A stretch of 64,000 bases of DNA from Cellulomonas wangsupingiae (GCF_024508275.1 NZ_CP101989.1:248001-312000), one strand, 5' to 3'; shown: positions 26,163-35,004, counted from the first letter of the stretch. Notes: generated by a model from the letters alone, not told the origin. Numbers and translations are program-made.

Positions 26163-27479
26163 GTTGGGTGACGCCTCGCCCCGCGCCTGCGCCAGTCGAT
26201 CGCGCAGGTGCTGCCGTTCGGCGTCGGCCGGCACCAGGGTCAGCGCACGCTCCAGCTCGGCCGCCGCCTCCGGTCCCCGCCCGGCGCGCAGCAGCAGCTC
26301 GCCGCGCACGGCGGCCAGCCGGTGGTGGTGCGCGAGGGTGCCGTCCAGGCCGTCGAGCAGCGCCAGCCCAGCCTCCGGTCCGTCGACCTCGGCGACGGCC
26401 ACGGCGCGGGCGAGCCGTACGACGGGTGACCCGGTGCGTGCCTCCAGCACCGCGTACACCCCGGCGACGACGTCCCAGCGGGTGTCCGCCGCGGTCGGTG
26501 CGGTCGCGTGCTCGGCGGCGGCGAGGGCCTGCAGGCGGTGGTCCTCGGCGAGCCCGTCGAGCGGTGGCAGCGCCGCCAGCAGGGCCACCCCTTCCTCGAT
26601 GTCCTCGGTGTGCCAGCGCGAGCGGTCCTGGTCGGGCAGCAGGACGATGCGGCCGTCGTCGTCGACGCGGGCGTCGCGGCGGGAGTGCTGCAGCAGCATC
26701 AGCGCCAGCAGCGCGTGCACCCGCGGGGAGCCACCGAGCAGCCGGTCGAGCTCGCGGGTGAGGCGCAGCGCCTCCTCGGCGAGGTCCACCCGCAGGCCGC
26801 CGGGCACGTCCGACGGCTGGTACCCGGCCGTGAACAGCAGGTACAGGACGGTCGTCACGGCGTCGAGCCGCTCGGCGAGCTGGGCGGGCGGCGGCACGAC
26901 GAACGGCACGCCCGCCGCCGCCAGGCGCTTCTTGGCCCGCGTCAGCCGCGCCGACATGGCGGTGTGCTGCACGAGCTGCAGGCGCGCGATGTCCGCCGTC
27001 GCCAGCCCGACCACGAACCGCAGCGTCATCGCCACCCGGTCCGCGGGAGCCAGCGCCGGGTGGCAGCACGTCAGGACCAGGCGCAGCTGCTCGTCCGCGA
27101 CGTGCGCACCGGGGTCCTGCGTCGCGGCGGCCAGCGACCGCATCTCGTCGTCGACGACCATGAGGGGCTCCTTGCGTCGGTGCACGGCCTGCGACCGCAG
27201 CCGGTCCAGCACCCGCCGGCGCGCGGCCGTCAGCAGCCACGCGCCGGGGTTGGTCGGCACGCCGTCGCGCGGCCAGGTGCGGGCGGCGGCCTCGAAGGCG
27301 TCACCCGCGGCGTCCTCGGCCAGGTCGGGGCTGCCGAACTGCGCGACGAGCAGCGCGACGACGTGCGACCAGTGCGCGCGCCACGCGGCGCCCAGGGCGT
27401 GCGCGACGTCGTCCGCCGCCGGGCCACCGGCTGACGGGGCGGCCGGTGGGCGCGGCGGCGGGGTGGGACCGGGCGTCAC
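26160..27479 (-). CDS. ECF42-like sigma factor (DUF6596, TPR-like tail)
   Basis: A 439-aa protein. Regions 2 and 4 occupy about residues 15-200: SHVVALLVAQFGSPDLAEDA, GDAFEAAARTWPRDGVPTNP, GAWLLTAARRRVLDRLRSQA, MTLRFVVGLATADIARLQLV. A long helical C-terminal part (200-439: HALLALMLLQHSRRDARVDD; LAAVRGELLLRAGRGPEAAA) is the DUF6596/TPR-like extension typical of ECF42 sigma factors, which are linked to DGPF protein genes, as here. GTG 27479 overlaps the DGPF stop. Its TGA lies in palindrome copy 4. Confidence 0.9.
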   Translation of the reverse strand: MTPGPTPPPRPPAAPSAGGPAADDVAHALGAAWRAHWSHVVALLVAQFGSPDLAEDAAGDAFEAAARTWPRDGVPTNPGAWLLTAARRRVLDRLRSQAVHRRKEPLMVVDDEMRSLAAATQDPGAHVADEQLRLVLTCCHPALAPADRVAMTLRFVVGLATADIARLQLVQHTAMSARLTRAKKRLAAAGVPFVVPPPAQLAERLDAVTTVLYLLFTAGYQPSDVPGGLRVDLAEEALRLTRELDRLLGGSPRVHALLALMLLQHSRRDARVDDDGRIVLLPDQDRSRWHTEDIEEGVALLAALPPLDGLAEDHRLQALAAAEHATAPTAADTRWDVVAGVYAVLEARTGSPVVRLARAVAVAEVDGPEAGLALLDGLDGTLAHHHRLAAVRGELLLRAGRGPEAAAELERALTLVPADAERQHLRDRLAQARGEASPN

Positions 27480-27817
27480 GGCTCGACGCACTCCCGGATC
27501 TCGTGCGTCGTCTCGGGCAGCAGCCGCACCAGGCCCTCGAGCGTGGGCACGTCGGGCGCGTCGACCAGGTAGAAGCCGCCGAGCTGCTCGGTGGTCTCCG
27601 CGAACGGCCCGTCGGTGACCTCCGTGGCGTCGCCGACGTGCCGCACGGTGCGGGCGTGCGCCACCCCGGCGAGCGCCTCGCACGCGAGGATCGTCACACC
27701 GACCCCGGGCGCCTCCCGGGCGAACGCCTCGTGCCCGCGGACGTACCGGGCGCGGCCCTCGGCGTCGGCGCTGCGGTACGTCTCCTCGTCCTCGTAGACC
27801 AGGACGACGAGCTTCAC
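27476..27817 (-). CDS. DGPF-type YCII family protein
   Basis: A 113-aa YCII-related protein. VKLVVLVYEDEETYRSADAE opens the ferredoxin-like fold, and the family motif DGPFAETTEQLGGFYLVDAP is intact. GTG 27817 overlaps the stop of the preceding DGPF gene, and its own stop overlaps the sigma start. The biochemical role of DGPF proteins is not established. Confidence 0.88.
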   Translation of the reverse strand: MKLVVLVYEDEETYRSADAEGRARYVRGHEAFAREAPGVGVTILACEALAGVAHARTVRHVGDATEVTDGPFAETTEQLGGFYLVDAPDVPTLEGLVRLLPETTHEIRECVEP

Positions 27818-28206
27818 GACGCGACCGCCGCGTCGACAAGCGGTGCCGCCTGCGCGTCCTGCCCGCCCACGGGTCGCAGCTCGATGGTCCCCGGGTCGTT
27901 CTCCAGCAGTCCGGCGGCCAGGTGCAGCAGACCGTCCGGGTCGGCCGTGCGGACCAGGTAGAACCCGCCGAGGTGCTCCGTGGTCTCCGCGAACGGTCCG
28001 TCGCTCAGCTCCGGCCCGTCCGCACCGACGCGCAGCAGCCGTGCGGCGTTCGGGCTCGCGAGCTCCTCGCCCCCGAGGATCTCGTGGCCGTGCGCGGCGC
28101 AGTCGGCGGCGAACCGCTCGTGCGCCGCGTAGGACGCACCCAGGTCGAGGCAGGCGTCGGGGTCGCCCCACAGCAGCAGGGTCCAGGTGCGCGGTGTGCT
28201 CGTCAT
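27814..28206 (-). CDS. DGPF-type YCII family protein
   Basis: A 130-aa YCII-related protein with TLLLWGDPDACLDLGASYAA, CAAHGHEILGGEELA and DGPFAETTEHLGGFYLVRTA. ATG 28206 is the first methionine before the fold. An ECF42-type promoter lies 50-76 bases upstream. Co-transcribed with the next DGPF gene and the sigma gene by overlapping stops and starts. Confidence 0.88.
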   Translation of the reverse strand: MTSTPRTWTLLLWGDPDACLDLGASYAAHERFAADCAAHGHEILGGEELASPNAARLLRVGADGPELSDGPFAETTEHLGGFYLVRTADPDGLLHLAAGLLENDPGTIELRPVGGQDAQAAPLVDAAVAS

Positions 28207-28226
28207 CGTGCGGCCTCCGTCGTCGG

Positions 28227-28282
28227 GGGCACCCACTGTGCCCGCTCGTCCGCATGACGCGCGAGCAGGTGCGGATTCGACA
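28227..28282 (-). promoter_or_regulatory. ECF42-type promoter with downstream inverted repeat (DGPF-sigma operon)
   Basis: Read on the minus strand: -35 box TGTCGA (28282-28277, in TGTCGAATCC), 17-base spacer, -10 box CGTC (28259-28256). Just downstream lies GGGCAC-N5-GTGCCC (28227-28243). The same layout precedes the tandem DGPF gene. TGTCGA and CGA/TC are the published ECF42 promoter elements (from memory). Confidence 0.75.
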
Positions 28283-28288
28283 GCGCCG

Positions 28289-29026
28289 TCATCCTGCGAC
28301 CGGCACGCCGTCGTGCACCATGCCGCGCACCTCGACCGTGCCGCGGCCCTCGGCCTCGACGAGCGGCGCGGCGAGCCGCAGCAACGCGTCCGGGTCGTCG
28401 GTCCGCACCAGGTAGTACCCGCCCAGCTGCTCGGTGGTCTCGGTGTAGGGGCCGTCGCAGAGGACCGGCTGCCCGGCGGGGGTCGTGCGTACCAGTCGCG
28501 CCGCGGTGTGCGGCCCGAGCTCCTCACCGCCGACCACCCGGTGCCCCTGCTGCTCGCACGCGGTCACGAACGCGTCGTGGGCGGCGAACACCGCGTCGAG
28601 GTCGAACGCCCCGGCGGGGTCGCCCCGCAGCAGCACGAGGTGCAGGGGAGCGTCGCCCGGGGTGGTGCCGTCGTGCGCGGCCCCGTCGTCGTGCAGCACC
28701 TCCGGGCGCAGCTCGAGGGTGCCGCCGTCGTGGGTGACCAGCGGTGCGGCGAGCCGCAGCAGGCCCTCGGGGTCCGCGGTGCGGATCCGGTAGAGGCCGC
28801 CGAGCTGCTCGGTGGTCTCGGCGTACGGACCGTCGGTCAGCCTCCCGCCGACGGTCAGCGTCCGCGCGGTCGCCGCGTCGGCGAGCTCCTTGGCCAGCAG
28901 GACCTCGTGGCCCTGCGCGGCGCAGTCGGCCTCGAACCTCTCGTGCGCCGCGTACGCGGCCCGGGGGTCGAGCAGCGCGTCGGGGTCGCCCCACAGCAGC
29001 ATCAGGTACGTCGTCGGCGTCGTCAT
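28289..29026 (-). CDS. Tandem (fused) DGPF/YCII protein
   Basis: A 245-aa protein of two complete YCII units: the first with MLLWGDPDALLDPRAAYAAH and DGPYAETTEQLGGLYRI, the second (from ~130) with LVLLRGDPAGAFDLDAVFAA and DGPYTETTEQLGGYYLVRTD. Phe of the DGPF motif is Tyr in both. The start at 29026 has GGAGGA 4 bases upstream, better than an ATG nine codons earlier. It has its own ECF42-type promoter. Confidence 0.88.
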   Translation of the reverse strand: MTTPTTYLMLLWGDPDALLDPRAAYAAHERFEADCAAQGHEVLLAKELADAATARTLTVGGRLTDGPYAETTEQLGGLYRIRTADPEGLLRLAAPLVTHDGGTLELRPEVLHDDGAAHDGTTPGDAPLHLVLLRGDPAGAFDLDAVFAAHDAFVTACEQQGHRVVGGEELGPHTAARLVRTTPAGQPVLCDGPYTETTEQLGGYYLVRTDDPDALLRLAAPLVEAEGRGTVEVRGMVHDGVPVAG

Positions 29027-29047
29027 GGTGTCCTCCAGCGCGTTCTC

Positions 29048-29102
29048 GGGCACCCACTGTGCCCGGCACGCCCACGACGCGCGGGGACCGCCGGATTCGA
29101 CA
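29048..29102 (-). promoter_or_regulatory. ECF42-type promoter with downstream inverted repeat (tandem DGPF gene)
   Basis: Minus strand: TGTCGA (29102-29097, in TGTCGAATCC), 17-base spacer, CGTC (29079-29076), then GGGCAC-N5-GTGCCC at 29048-29064. Spacing and boxes equal those of the other DGPF promoter 820 bp away; the repeat loop sequence (CCACT) is also identical. Confidence 0.75.
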
Positions 29103-29111
29103 CCCCGCGCG

Positions 29112-30698
29112 CTACTCCACCCGTGCGACCCCCCGGGCCTCCAGCCCCGACTTGTCGGACAGGGCGACCTCCTTCATGAAGAACGCGACGACGAAGCCCA
29201 GCACGGCGAGCGGCACCAGGTACCAGAACGCCGGCGCCAGGGCGTGGGCGTACGCGTCGACGACCACGTCGCGCAGCGCGGCCGGCAGCTCGCGCACCGC
29301 GTCCGGGGTCAGGGACTGCGCACCGAACCCCTGCGGCACGTCCCCGGGGGGCGCGTCGCGCAACGCGTCACCCAGCTGCGTCGCCAGGCGGGCGGTGAAG
29401 ACGGTGGAGAACACGCTGGTGCCGACGGCCGCACCGATCTCCCGCAGGAAGTTGTTGGTCGACGTCGCGACGCCCACCAGGTCGGGGGACACCGAGTTCT
29501 GCACCGCGATGACGATCGTCTGCATGACGAACCCCAGGCCGAGCCCGAGGACGAAGATCATGGCGCCGAACGTGACCATCGAGATGTCCGGCGTCAGCTG
29601 CGTGAGCCACGCCAGCCCGATCGTCGCGATGCCCATGCCGATGATCGGGTACGGCTTGTACCGCCCGTACCGCGTGATGGCCAGGCCCGAGCCGAGCGCC
29701 GTGATCATCAGGCCCACGGTCATCGGCAGCATCATCAGCCCGGCGTCCGTCGCGGTGGAGCCGCGCGCCATCTGCAGGAACGTCGGCAGGAACGACAGCG
29801 CCGCGAACATCGTCATGCCGAACAGCAGGGCGATGGTCACCGAGACGGTGAACGTGCGGCTGCGGAACAGGTGCAGGGGGATCAGGGGGTCGGCCGCGCG
29901 GGACTCCGCCACCAGGAAGGCGATCAGCGCGACGACGGTCACCACCACCAGGGCCCACAGCGCCGGGTTGCTCCAGTCGTACCGGCGGTCGGAGGAGATC
30001 GTGCTCCAGCTCGTCAGGAAGACGATCCCCGAGGTGGTCAGCGTCAGCAGCACGGCGCCGACGACGTCGAGCCGGGTCGTCGCCCGCCGCGTCGGGAGCC
30101 TCAGCCGGAACCACGCGATGCCCAGCGCCACCAGGGCGACGGGCACGTTGAGCCAGAAGCACCAGCGCCACCCCGGACCGTCCGTGAACCAGCCGCCCAG
30201 CAGCGGCCCGATCACCGTGGCCACCCCGAACACCGCCCCGATCGGCCCCATGAACTTGCCGCGGTCACGGGCGGAGACGATGTCGGCGATGATCGCCTGG
30301 CTGAGGATGACCAGGCCGCCGGCGCCCAGGCCCTGCAGGGACCGCCACACCACCAGCTCCGTGAAGGACCCGGCGAGTGCCGAGCCCGTCGACCCGACGA
30401 GGAACAGCACCAGCGCGACGAGGAACGGGGTGCGCCGACCCCACAGGTCGCCGACCTTGCCGTACACGGGCATGACCACGGCGATCGCCAGCAGGTACGC
30501 CGTGACGATCCAGCCCTCGCGGTCGGCCGCGCCCAGGTCGCCCACGATCGTGGGCAGCGCCGTGCTCACCACCGACTGGTCGAGGGCGGACAGGAACATG
30601 GCCGCCAGCAGGGCGCTGAAGATGACGTAGACCGTGCCCCGGGACAGCACGAACTCCGGTTCGCCGGTGTCCGTCGGGGGGTGCGTGGTGCCGCTCAT
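29112..30698 (-). CDS. MFS drug exporter, DHA2 family
   Basis: A 528-aa protein with about 14 helices. Motif A-like VYGKVGDLWGRRTPFLVALV and motif C-like GPLLGGWFTDGPGWRWCFWL mark the EmrB/QacA (DHA2) group; the first helix has FLSALDQSVVSTALPTIVGD. ATG 30698 is chosen; the 74-codon upstream extension is Arg-rich and non-conserved. Substrate unknown. Divergent from the DJ-1 gene. Confidence 0.9.
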   Translation of the reverse strand: MSGTTHPPTDTGEPEFVLSRGTVYVIFSALLAAMFLSALDQSVVSTALPTIVGDLGAADREGWIVTAYLLAIAVVMPVYGKVGDLWGRRTPFLVALVLFLVGSTGSALAGSFTELVVWRSLQGLGAGGLVILSQAIIADIVSARDRGKFMGPIGAVFGVATVIGPLLGGWFTDGPGWRWCFWLNVPVALVALGIAWFRLRLPTRRATTRLDVVGAVLLTLTTSGIVFLTSWSTISSDRRYDWSNPALWALVVVTVVALIAFLVAESRAADPLIPLHLFRSRTFTVSVTIALLFGMTMFAALSFLPTFLQMARGSTATDAGLMMLPMTVGLMITALGSGLAITRYGRYKPYPIIGMGIATIGLAWLTQLTPDISMVTFGAMIFVLGLGLGFVMQTIVIAVQNSVSPDLVGVATSTNNFLREIGAAVGTSVFSTVFTARLATQLGDALRDAPPGDVPQGFGAQSLTPDAVRELPAALRDVVVDAYAHALAPAFWYLVPLAVLGFVVAFFMKEVALSDKSGLEARGVARVE

Positions 30699-30922
30699 GG
30701 GCGTGTCCTGCCTGCGCGTCGGGACGCGGCGTCCACCGACCGCACGGTGCGGCGTCGCGGGTGAGCACTGCCGGAGCGCGCGACCGGCCGCCGTGCCCCC
30801 TCTCCGAGTGTGCTTCCGGGCCGACCGCCCCGCACGGCGTGCGGGACCGCGCCGGGCGTGCTTACCGTGGCGGGCGCCGCCCGGCGACCCCGGGCGCCCC
30901 ACCATCTTTCGAGGAGGCACCC

Positions 30923-31483
30923 ATGTCCGACACGGACCTTCGCGGCCGCCGCGTCCTGGCCGTCGTCACGAACTACGGCGTCGAGCAGGACGAGCTGGTC
31001 GTGCCCGTCGAGCACCTGCGAGGCGCCGGCGCGACCGTCGACGTCGCCGCCGTCGACGACGCCCCGATCGAGACGCTCGTGGGCGACAAGGACCCCGGAC
31101 GCACCGTGCAGCCGACGACGACCATCGGCGCCGTCGACGTCGACGCCTACGACCTGCTCCTGATCCCCGGCGGCACGCTCAACGCCGACAGCCTGCGCCT
31201 GCAGGACGAGGCGGTGGGGCTGGTCAAGGCCTTCGCGTCGTCCGGGCGTCCCGTCGCCGCCATCTGCCACGGGCCGTGGCTGCTCGTCGAGGCGGGGCTC
31301 GTCGGCGGCAAGCGCCTGACGTCGTACCCGTCGCTGACCACCGACGTGCGCAACGCGGGCGGGACCTGGGTCGACTCCGAGGTCGTCAGCGACGACGCGA
31401 ACGGCTTCACGCTCGTCACGTCGCGCACCCCGGACGACCTCGACGCGTTCCTGCGGCACGTCGACGCCGCGCTGACGGCCTGA
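30923..31483 (+). CDS. DJ-1/PfpI family protein
   Basis: A 186-aa type 1 glutamine-amidotransferase-like protein. The nucleophile elbow AAICHGPWLLVEAGL has the reactive Cys; the pocket Glu is probably in YGVEQDELVVP and the oxyanion strand is LLLIPGGTLNADSL. Length matches PfpI/YhbO proteins, reported as deglycases, proteases or chaperones. GAGGAGG lies 7 bases before the ATG. The NUDIX gene follows after 8 bases. Confidence 0.88.
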   Translation: MSDTDLRGRRVLAVVTNYGVEQDELVVPVEHLRGAGATVDVAAVDDAPIETLVGDKDPGRTVQPTTTIGAVDVDAYDLLLIPGGTLNADSLRLQDEAVGLVKAFASSGRPVAAICHGPWLLVEAGLVGGKRLTSYPSLTTDVRNAGGTWVDSEVVSDDANGFTLVTSRTPDDLDAFLRHVDAALTA

Positions 31484-31491
31484 CCCCCACG

Positions 31492-31989
31492 GTGCCGGTC
31501 ACCAGCGCGGGCCTGCTGCTCCACCACGGACGCGGCGCGGACGCGCACGTGCTCATTGCCCACATGGGCGGGCCGTTCTGGGCGCGCAAGGACGAGCGCG
31601 CGTGGTCGGTGCCCAAGGGGATCGTCGAGCCGGGCGAGGACGTCGCGACGGCGGCCCGGCGCGAGTTCGCCGAGGAGCTCGGCGTCCCCGCGCCGGACCT
31701 GCCCGCCGTCGACCTCGGGGCGTTCCGGTACTCCTCCGGCAAGGTCGTGCACGTGCTGGCGGTCGAGGTGCCCGCCGGGATCGTCGGGTCGCCCGACGAC
31801 CCGGCGTGCCCCGACCTGACGACGCGTCCCGGGATCAGCACCGTGCAGGTCGAGTGGCCGCCGCGCTCGGGCCGCCGCCTCGAGGTCCCGGAGGTCGACC
31901 GCGCCGCGTGGGTCACCCTCGCCGAGGCCCGACGCCTGCTGGTCGCCGGGCAGCAGCCGGTCGTCGACGCGCTGGAGTCGGCGACCTGA
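31492..31989 (+). CDS. NUDIX hydrolase
   Basis: A 165-aa protein. The NUDIX box is complete: G-x5-E-x7-REUxEELG, seen in GIVEPGEDVATAARREF then AEELGV. N-terminal SAGLLLHHGRGADAHVLIAH and WSVPKG fit the diadenosine-polyphosphate/NTP pyrophosphohydrolase group. GTG start is 8 bases after the DJ-1 stop; likely one transcript. The nucleotide substrate cannot be told. Confidence 0.88.
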   Translation: MPVTSAGLLLHHGRGADAHVLIAHMGGPFWARKDERAWSVPKGIVEPGEDVATAARREFAEELGVPAPDLPAVDLGAFRYSSGKVVHVLAVEVPAGIVGSPDDPACPDLTTRPGISTVQVEWPPRSGRRLEVPEVDRAAWVTLAEARRLLVAGQQPVVDALESAT

Positions 31990-32020
31990 CACGGGCCGGG
32001 CCCCCGGCCGGCCGGTCGCC

Positions 32021-32401
32021 TCAGGAGTCCGGGCGCAGCTGCTCCATCAGCTCGAGCACCTCCGGGTCGCGCTGCTCCGCCCAGCCGAAGCCGACCTCGT
32101 CGTGCCACGGCACGGGCTCGTCGTCCACGCGGACCTCCCACGTCGTGCCCGGCAGGGCCCGGCGGACCTCGGTCAGGGCGCGGCACCAGTGCGCGAGCCC
32201 CAGGAACGTGGTGAACGGGTCCTGCTCCGGCAGCGTCGTCGTCCCGTGCAGCGCGTCGTCACCCGGTGCGGCCAGCGTCAGCAGCTCGGCCTCGAACGGG
32301 AAGGTCGCGTTGTGCACGGCGACGAGGCCCCGCGCGACGGCGACCTCGTCCTGCGTCAGCGGGTGCGACCGTGCCGCGCTGTAGTGGAGCCGAACAGCCA
32401 T
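32021..32401 (-). CDS. Hypothetical protein
   Basis: A 126-aa soluble protein starting MAVRLHYSAARSHPLTQDEV. No family is recognised. Notable features are GLAHWCRALTEVRRALPGTT and an acidic, Trp-containing second half (VPWHDEVGFGWAEQRDPEVL). Codon use and the third-position GC support coding. It may be co-transcribed with the YdeI-like gene 54 bp upstream. Confidence 0.6.
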   Translation of the reverse strand: MAVRLHYSAARSHPLTQDEVAVARGLVAVHNATFPFEAELLTLAAPGDDALHGTTTLPEQDPFTTFLGLAHWCRALTEVRRALPGTTWEVRVDDEPVPWHDEVGFGWAEQRDPEVLELMEQLRPDS

Positions 32402-32455
32402 GTTCCGGAGGATACGGGACGGAACGGGCGCGCAGCAGGGGTTGTTGGACGCTTG

Positions 32456-33055
32456 TCACGGAGTGTCGGGACGGCGCTTCTGCGGGTACGGCGTGCGGCC
32501 CTCGGCGAGGTCGGCCACGAAGCCGGCGATGCGCCGGGCGCGGGTGTCGGGGCGCTTGGCCTGGCTGATCCGGCTCAGCACCGCGTACCGGTTGCCCGAC
32601 GTGAGCGCGTCGAACCACGCGCGCGCCGCGGGCACGGCGGCGAGGGCCGCCGTCAGGTCGTCGGGCACCTCGATCGTCGCCGGGCCGGGGTAGGCGGCCT
32701 GCCACCGGCCGTCCGCCTGGGCGGCGGCCACCTGGGCACGTCCCGCGTCGTGCATGCGGCCCTCGCGCTCCAGGCGCTCGGCCCGCGCCACGTTGACGGC
32801 CGACCACGGGCTGCGGGCCCGGCGCGGCGTCATGCGCTGGAAACTGCTGTGCTCGTCGCGCCGCCGGCCCTGCCCGTCGATCCAGCCGAAGCACAGCGCC
32901 TCCTCGACCGCCTCGACGTACGTCAGCGTCGTGACGTCCCCGCCCTTCTTGTGCAGCACGAGCCACACGCCGGTCGGGTCGGCGTGGTGCTCCGTGAGCC
33001 AGACGCGCCAGGCATCGGCGTCGGGGAGCAGGAGCTCCGGCAGGTCGTCGGCCAC
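32456..33055 (-). CDS. YdeI/OmpD-associated family protein
   Basis: A 199-aa member of the YdeI family: WLTEHHADPTGVWLVLHKKG, VEEALCFGWIDGQGRRRDE, SFQRMTPRRARSPWSAVN, and the C-terminal ALTSGNRYAVLSRISQAKRP. YdeI-type proteins are linked to peptide resistance in enterobacteria; the role in actinobacteria is unknown. GTG 33055 precedes the first conserved residues and follows GAGGATGAG. Confidence 0.85.
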   Translation of the reverse strand: MADDLPELLLPDADAWRVWLTEHHADPTGVWLVLHKKGGDVTTLTYVEAVEEALCFGWIDGQGRRRDEHSSFQRMTPRRARSPWSAVNVARAERLEREGRMHDAGRAQVAAAQADGRWQAAYPGPATIEVPDDLTAALAAVPAARAWFDALTSGNRYAVLSRISQAKRPDTRARRIAGFVADLAEGRTPYPQKRRPDTP

Positions 33056-33084
33056 GGCCTCATCCTCCTCCTGACCTCCGGCAC

Positions 33085-33645
33085 TCACTCGCCGGTGGTG
33101 CCGTCGACCGCCTCCCGCAGCAGGTCCGCGTGGCCGTTGTGCCGCGCGTACTCCTCGATCATGTGGACCAGGATCCAGCGCAGCGAGACGGGCTCGCCGG
33201 TCAGCCGGTGCGGGCGCGCCGACACCTGGTCCAGCCCGCCGGCCGCCAGCGCGGCAGCGATCGTGCGCTGCGAGCGCTCGACCGCGTCGTCCCACAGCGA
33301 CCGGAGGTGCTCCGGGGAGTCGTCGGCCGCGCTCGTCCACTCCCAGTCGCGGTCGGCCTTCCAGTCCACCGACACCCACGGCTCGACGTGCGGCGCGTCG
33401 TGCCACACCACGCCGAACCAGTTGTCCTCGACCATGGCCAGGTGCTTCATCAGCCCGCCGAGCGTCATGGTCGACGGCGGCAGCGGGCGCCGCAGGGCGT
33501 CGGCGTCGAGGCCGTCGAGCTTGAGCAGCAGCGTGCGGCGGTGGAAGTCGAGGAACCCGAGCAGCGTGCCGGCCTCGTCACTGCGGTGCGGCGGCTCGTC
33601 GCGCTCGGGCGTCAGGCGGGCGGGGCTCAGGTCGACGTCGTCCAT
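33085..33645 (-). CDS. DinB family protein (DUF664)
   Basis: A 186-aa four-helix DinB/DUF664 protein. FLDFHRRTLLLKLDGLDADA and STMTLGGLMKHLAMVEDNWF supply the first metal-site His, and RWILVHMIEEYARHNGHADL supplies the final H-x3-H-like pair. Members are metal- and thiol-dependent enzymes; bacillithiol or mycothiol S-transferases are the usual guess. Starts at ATG 33645. Confidence 0.85.
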   Translation of the reverse strand: MDDVDLSPARLTPERDEPPHRSDEAGTLLGFLDFHRRTLLLKLDGLDADALRRPLPPSTMTLGGLMKHLAMVEDNWFGVVWHDAPHVEPWVSVDWKADRDWEWTSAADDSPEHLRSLWDDAVERSQRTIAAALAAGGLDQVSARPHRLTGEPVSLRWILVHMIEEYARHNGHADLLREAVDGTTGE

Positions 33646-33677
33646 GGACGGAGCCTGGCACAGGCCACCCACACCCG

Positions 33678-34937
33678 TCAGGGAGCCGCCGCGTCCGATG
33701 GCGCCGGGCGCGCGTCGGTGTGCGCGACGTGCCGCAGCTGGCGCCAGATCAGCACGACGAACACGGCCGACCCCGCGAACGCGAACCAGAACGGCGCGGT
33801 CACGCCCCACCGCTGCGCGAGCAGGCCGCCCACGCCCGCCCCGACGACGAGACCGCCGAAGACCCCGATGAGGTTCACGCTGTTGACGCGCCCCTGCAGG
33901 GCGGCCGGCACGGCGCGCTGGCGGATCGTGATCGACGTCGTCCCCCACACGAACGCGTGCGCGCCGAAGACGAGGAACACGGGCATCGCGACCCACGGGC
34001 TGGTCGTCAGCGCCAGCGCCAGGTGGGTGAGGGTCTCGACGACGAGCCCGACGCGCAGGAGCGTCGCGAGGGTGACGCGCGCGGTGAGCCACCCGTAGCA
34101 GGTGACGCCGACGAGCCCGCCGACGGCCTGCACCGTCGTCACGAGGCCGAACCCCACGTCGCCGAGACCCAGGCGCTGCTGGGCGTACAGCACGAGCACC
34201 GACCACGCCGCACCGAACGTGACGTTGAAGATGAGGATCGTCAGCACCAGGGTGCGCACGGCCGGGTGGTGCCAGGTCCACCGCACGCCCTCGGCGATGT
34301 CCGCGCGCACCGTGCCGCGCTCGTGGACGGCCCTGCCGTGCGGGGGCAGGACGACGCGGGAGACGAGCGCCACCCCCGCGGCCATGAGGACCGCCGCACC
34401 CGCGAACGGCGACCACTGCCCGGCCGCGAACAGGGCCGCGCCGATCGGCGGCCCGGCGAGCTGGTTGAGCCCCACGAAGCCGGCCTGGGCGCGGGAGTTC
34501 GCGACCGCGAGGTCGTCGCGGTGCACGACCATCGGCACGAGGGTCCCCGACACGTTGTCGGCGAACGTCTCGGCCGTCCCGAGCAGGAACAGCGCCGCGA
34601 GCACCAGCCAGATCGGCGACGCCCCGACCGCGACGCACGTCGCGAGCACCGCGAGCACCAGGACCCGGACCGCGTCCATCGCCATGACGAGCCGACGACG
34701 GTCCACACGGTCGGTGACCGCGCCGGCGAACAGGCCGAACAGCAGCGGCGGCAGCCACCCCAGCAGCGCGGCCAGGGCCACGAGGAACGCGTCGTCGGTG
34801 CGGGACGCGACCAGCAGCGGACCGGCGGCGAGCACCAGCCCGTCACCCAGGTTGGAGGACCACGACGACCCGAGCAGCCACCGGAAGGGTCGGCCCAGGC
34901 GCTCGGGCAGGGCGGTCTCGAGCACGCGCGCCGGCAC
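33678..34937 (-). CDS. MFS transporter
   Basis: A 419-aa protein with 12 helices: SSWSSNLGDGLVLAAGPLLV opens it and motif A-like GAVTDRVDRRRLVMAMDAVR is clear. The sequence type (MFS_3/enterobactin exporter-like) points to export of a drug or siderophore, but no substrate can be fixed. GTG start 34937. It diverges from the MDMPI gene across 67 bp. Confidence 0.85.
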   Translation of the reverse strand: MPARVLETALPERLGRPFRWLLGSSWSSNLGDGLVLAAGPLLVASRTDDAFLVALAALLGWLPPLLFGLFAGAVTDRVDRRRLVMAMDAVRVLVLAVLATCVAVGASPIWLVLAALFLLGTAETFADNVSGTLVPMVVHRDDLAVANSRAQAGFVGLNQLAGPPIGAALFAAGQWSPFAGAAVLMAAGVALVSRVVLPPHGRAVHERGTVRADIAEGVRWTWHHPAVRTLVLTILIFNVTFGAAWSVLVLYAQQRLGLGDVGFGLVTTVQAVGGLVGVTCYGWLTARVTLATLLRVGLVVETLTHLALALTTSPWVAMPVFLVFGAHAFVWGTTSITIRQRAVPAALQGRVNSVNLIGVFGGLVVGAGVGGLLAQRWGVTAPFWFAFAGSAVFVVLIWRQLRHVAHTDARPAPSDAAAP

Positions 34938-35004
34938 CGGACAAGGCTAGTGCGCGCCCGGCGGTGCCTTCCGCCGCGCCGGTCCGCCCTGCCAGACTCC
35001 CGGC

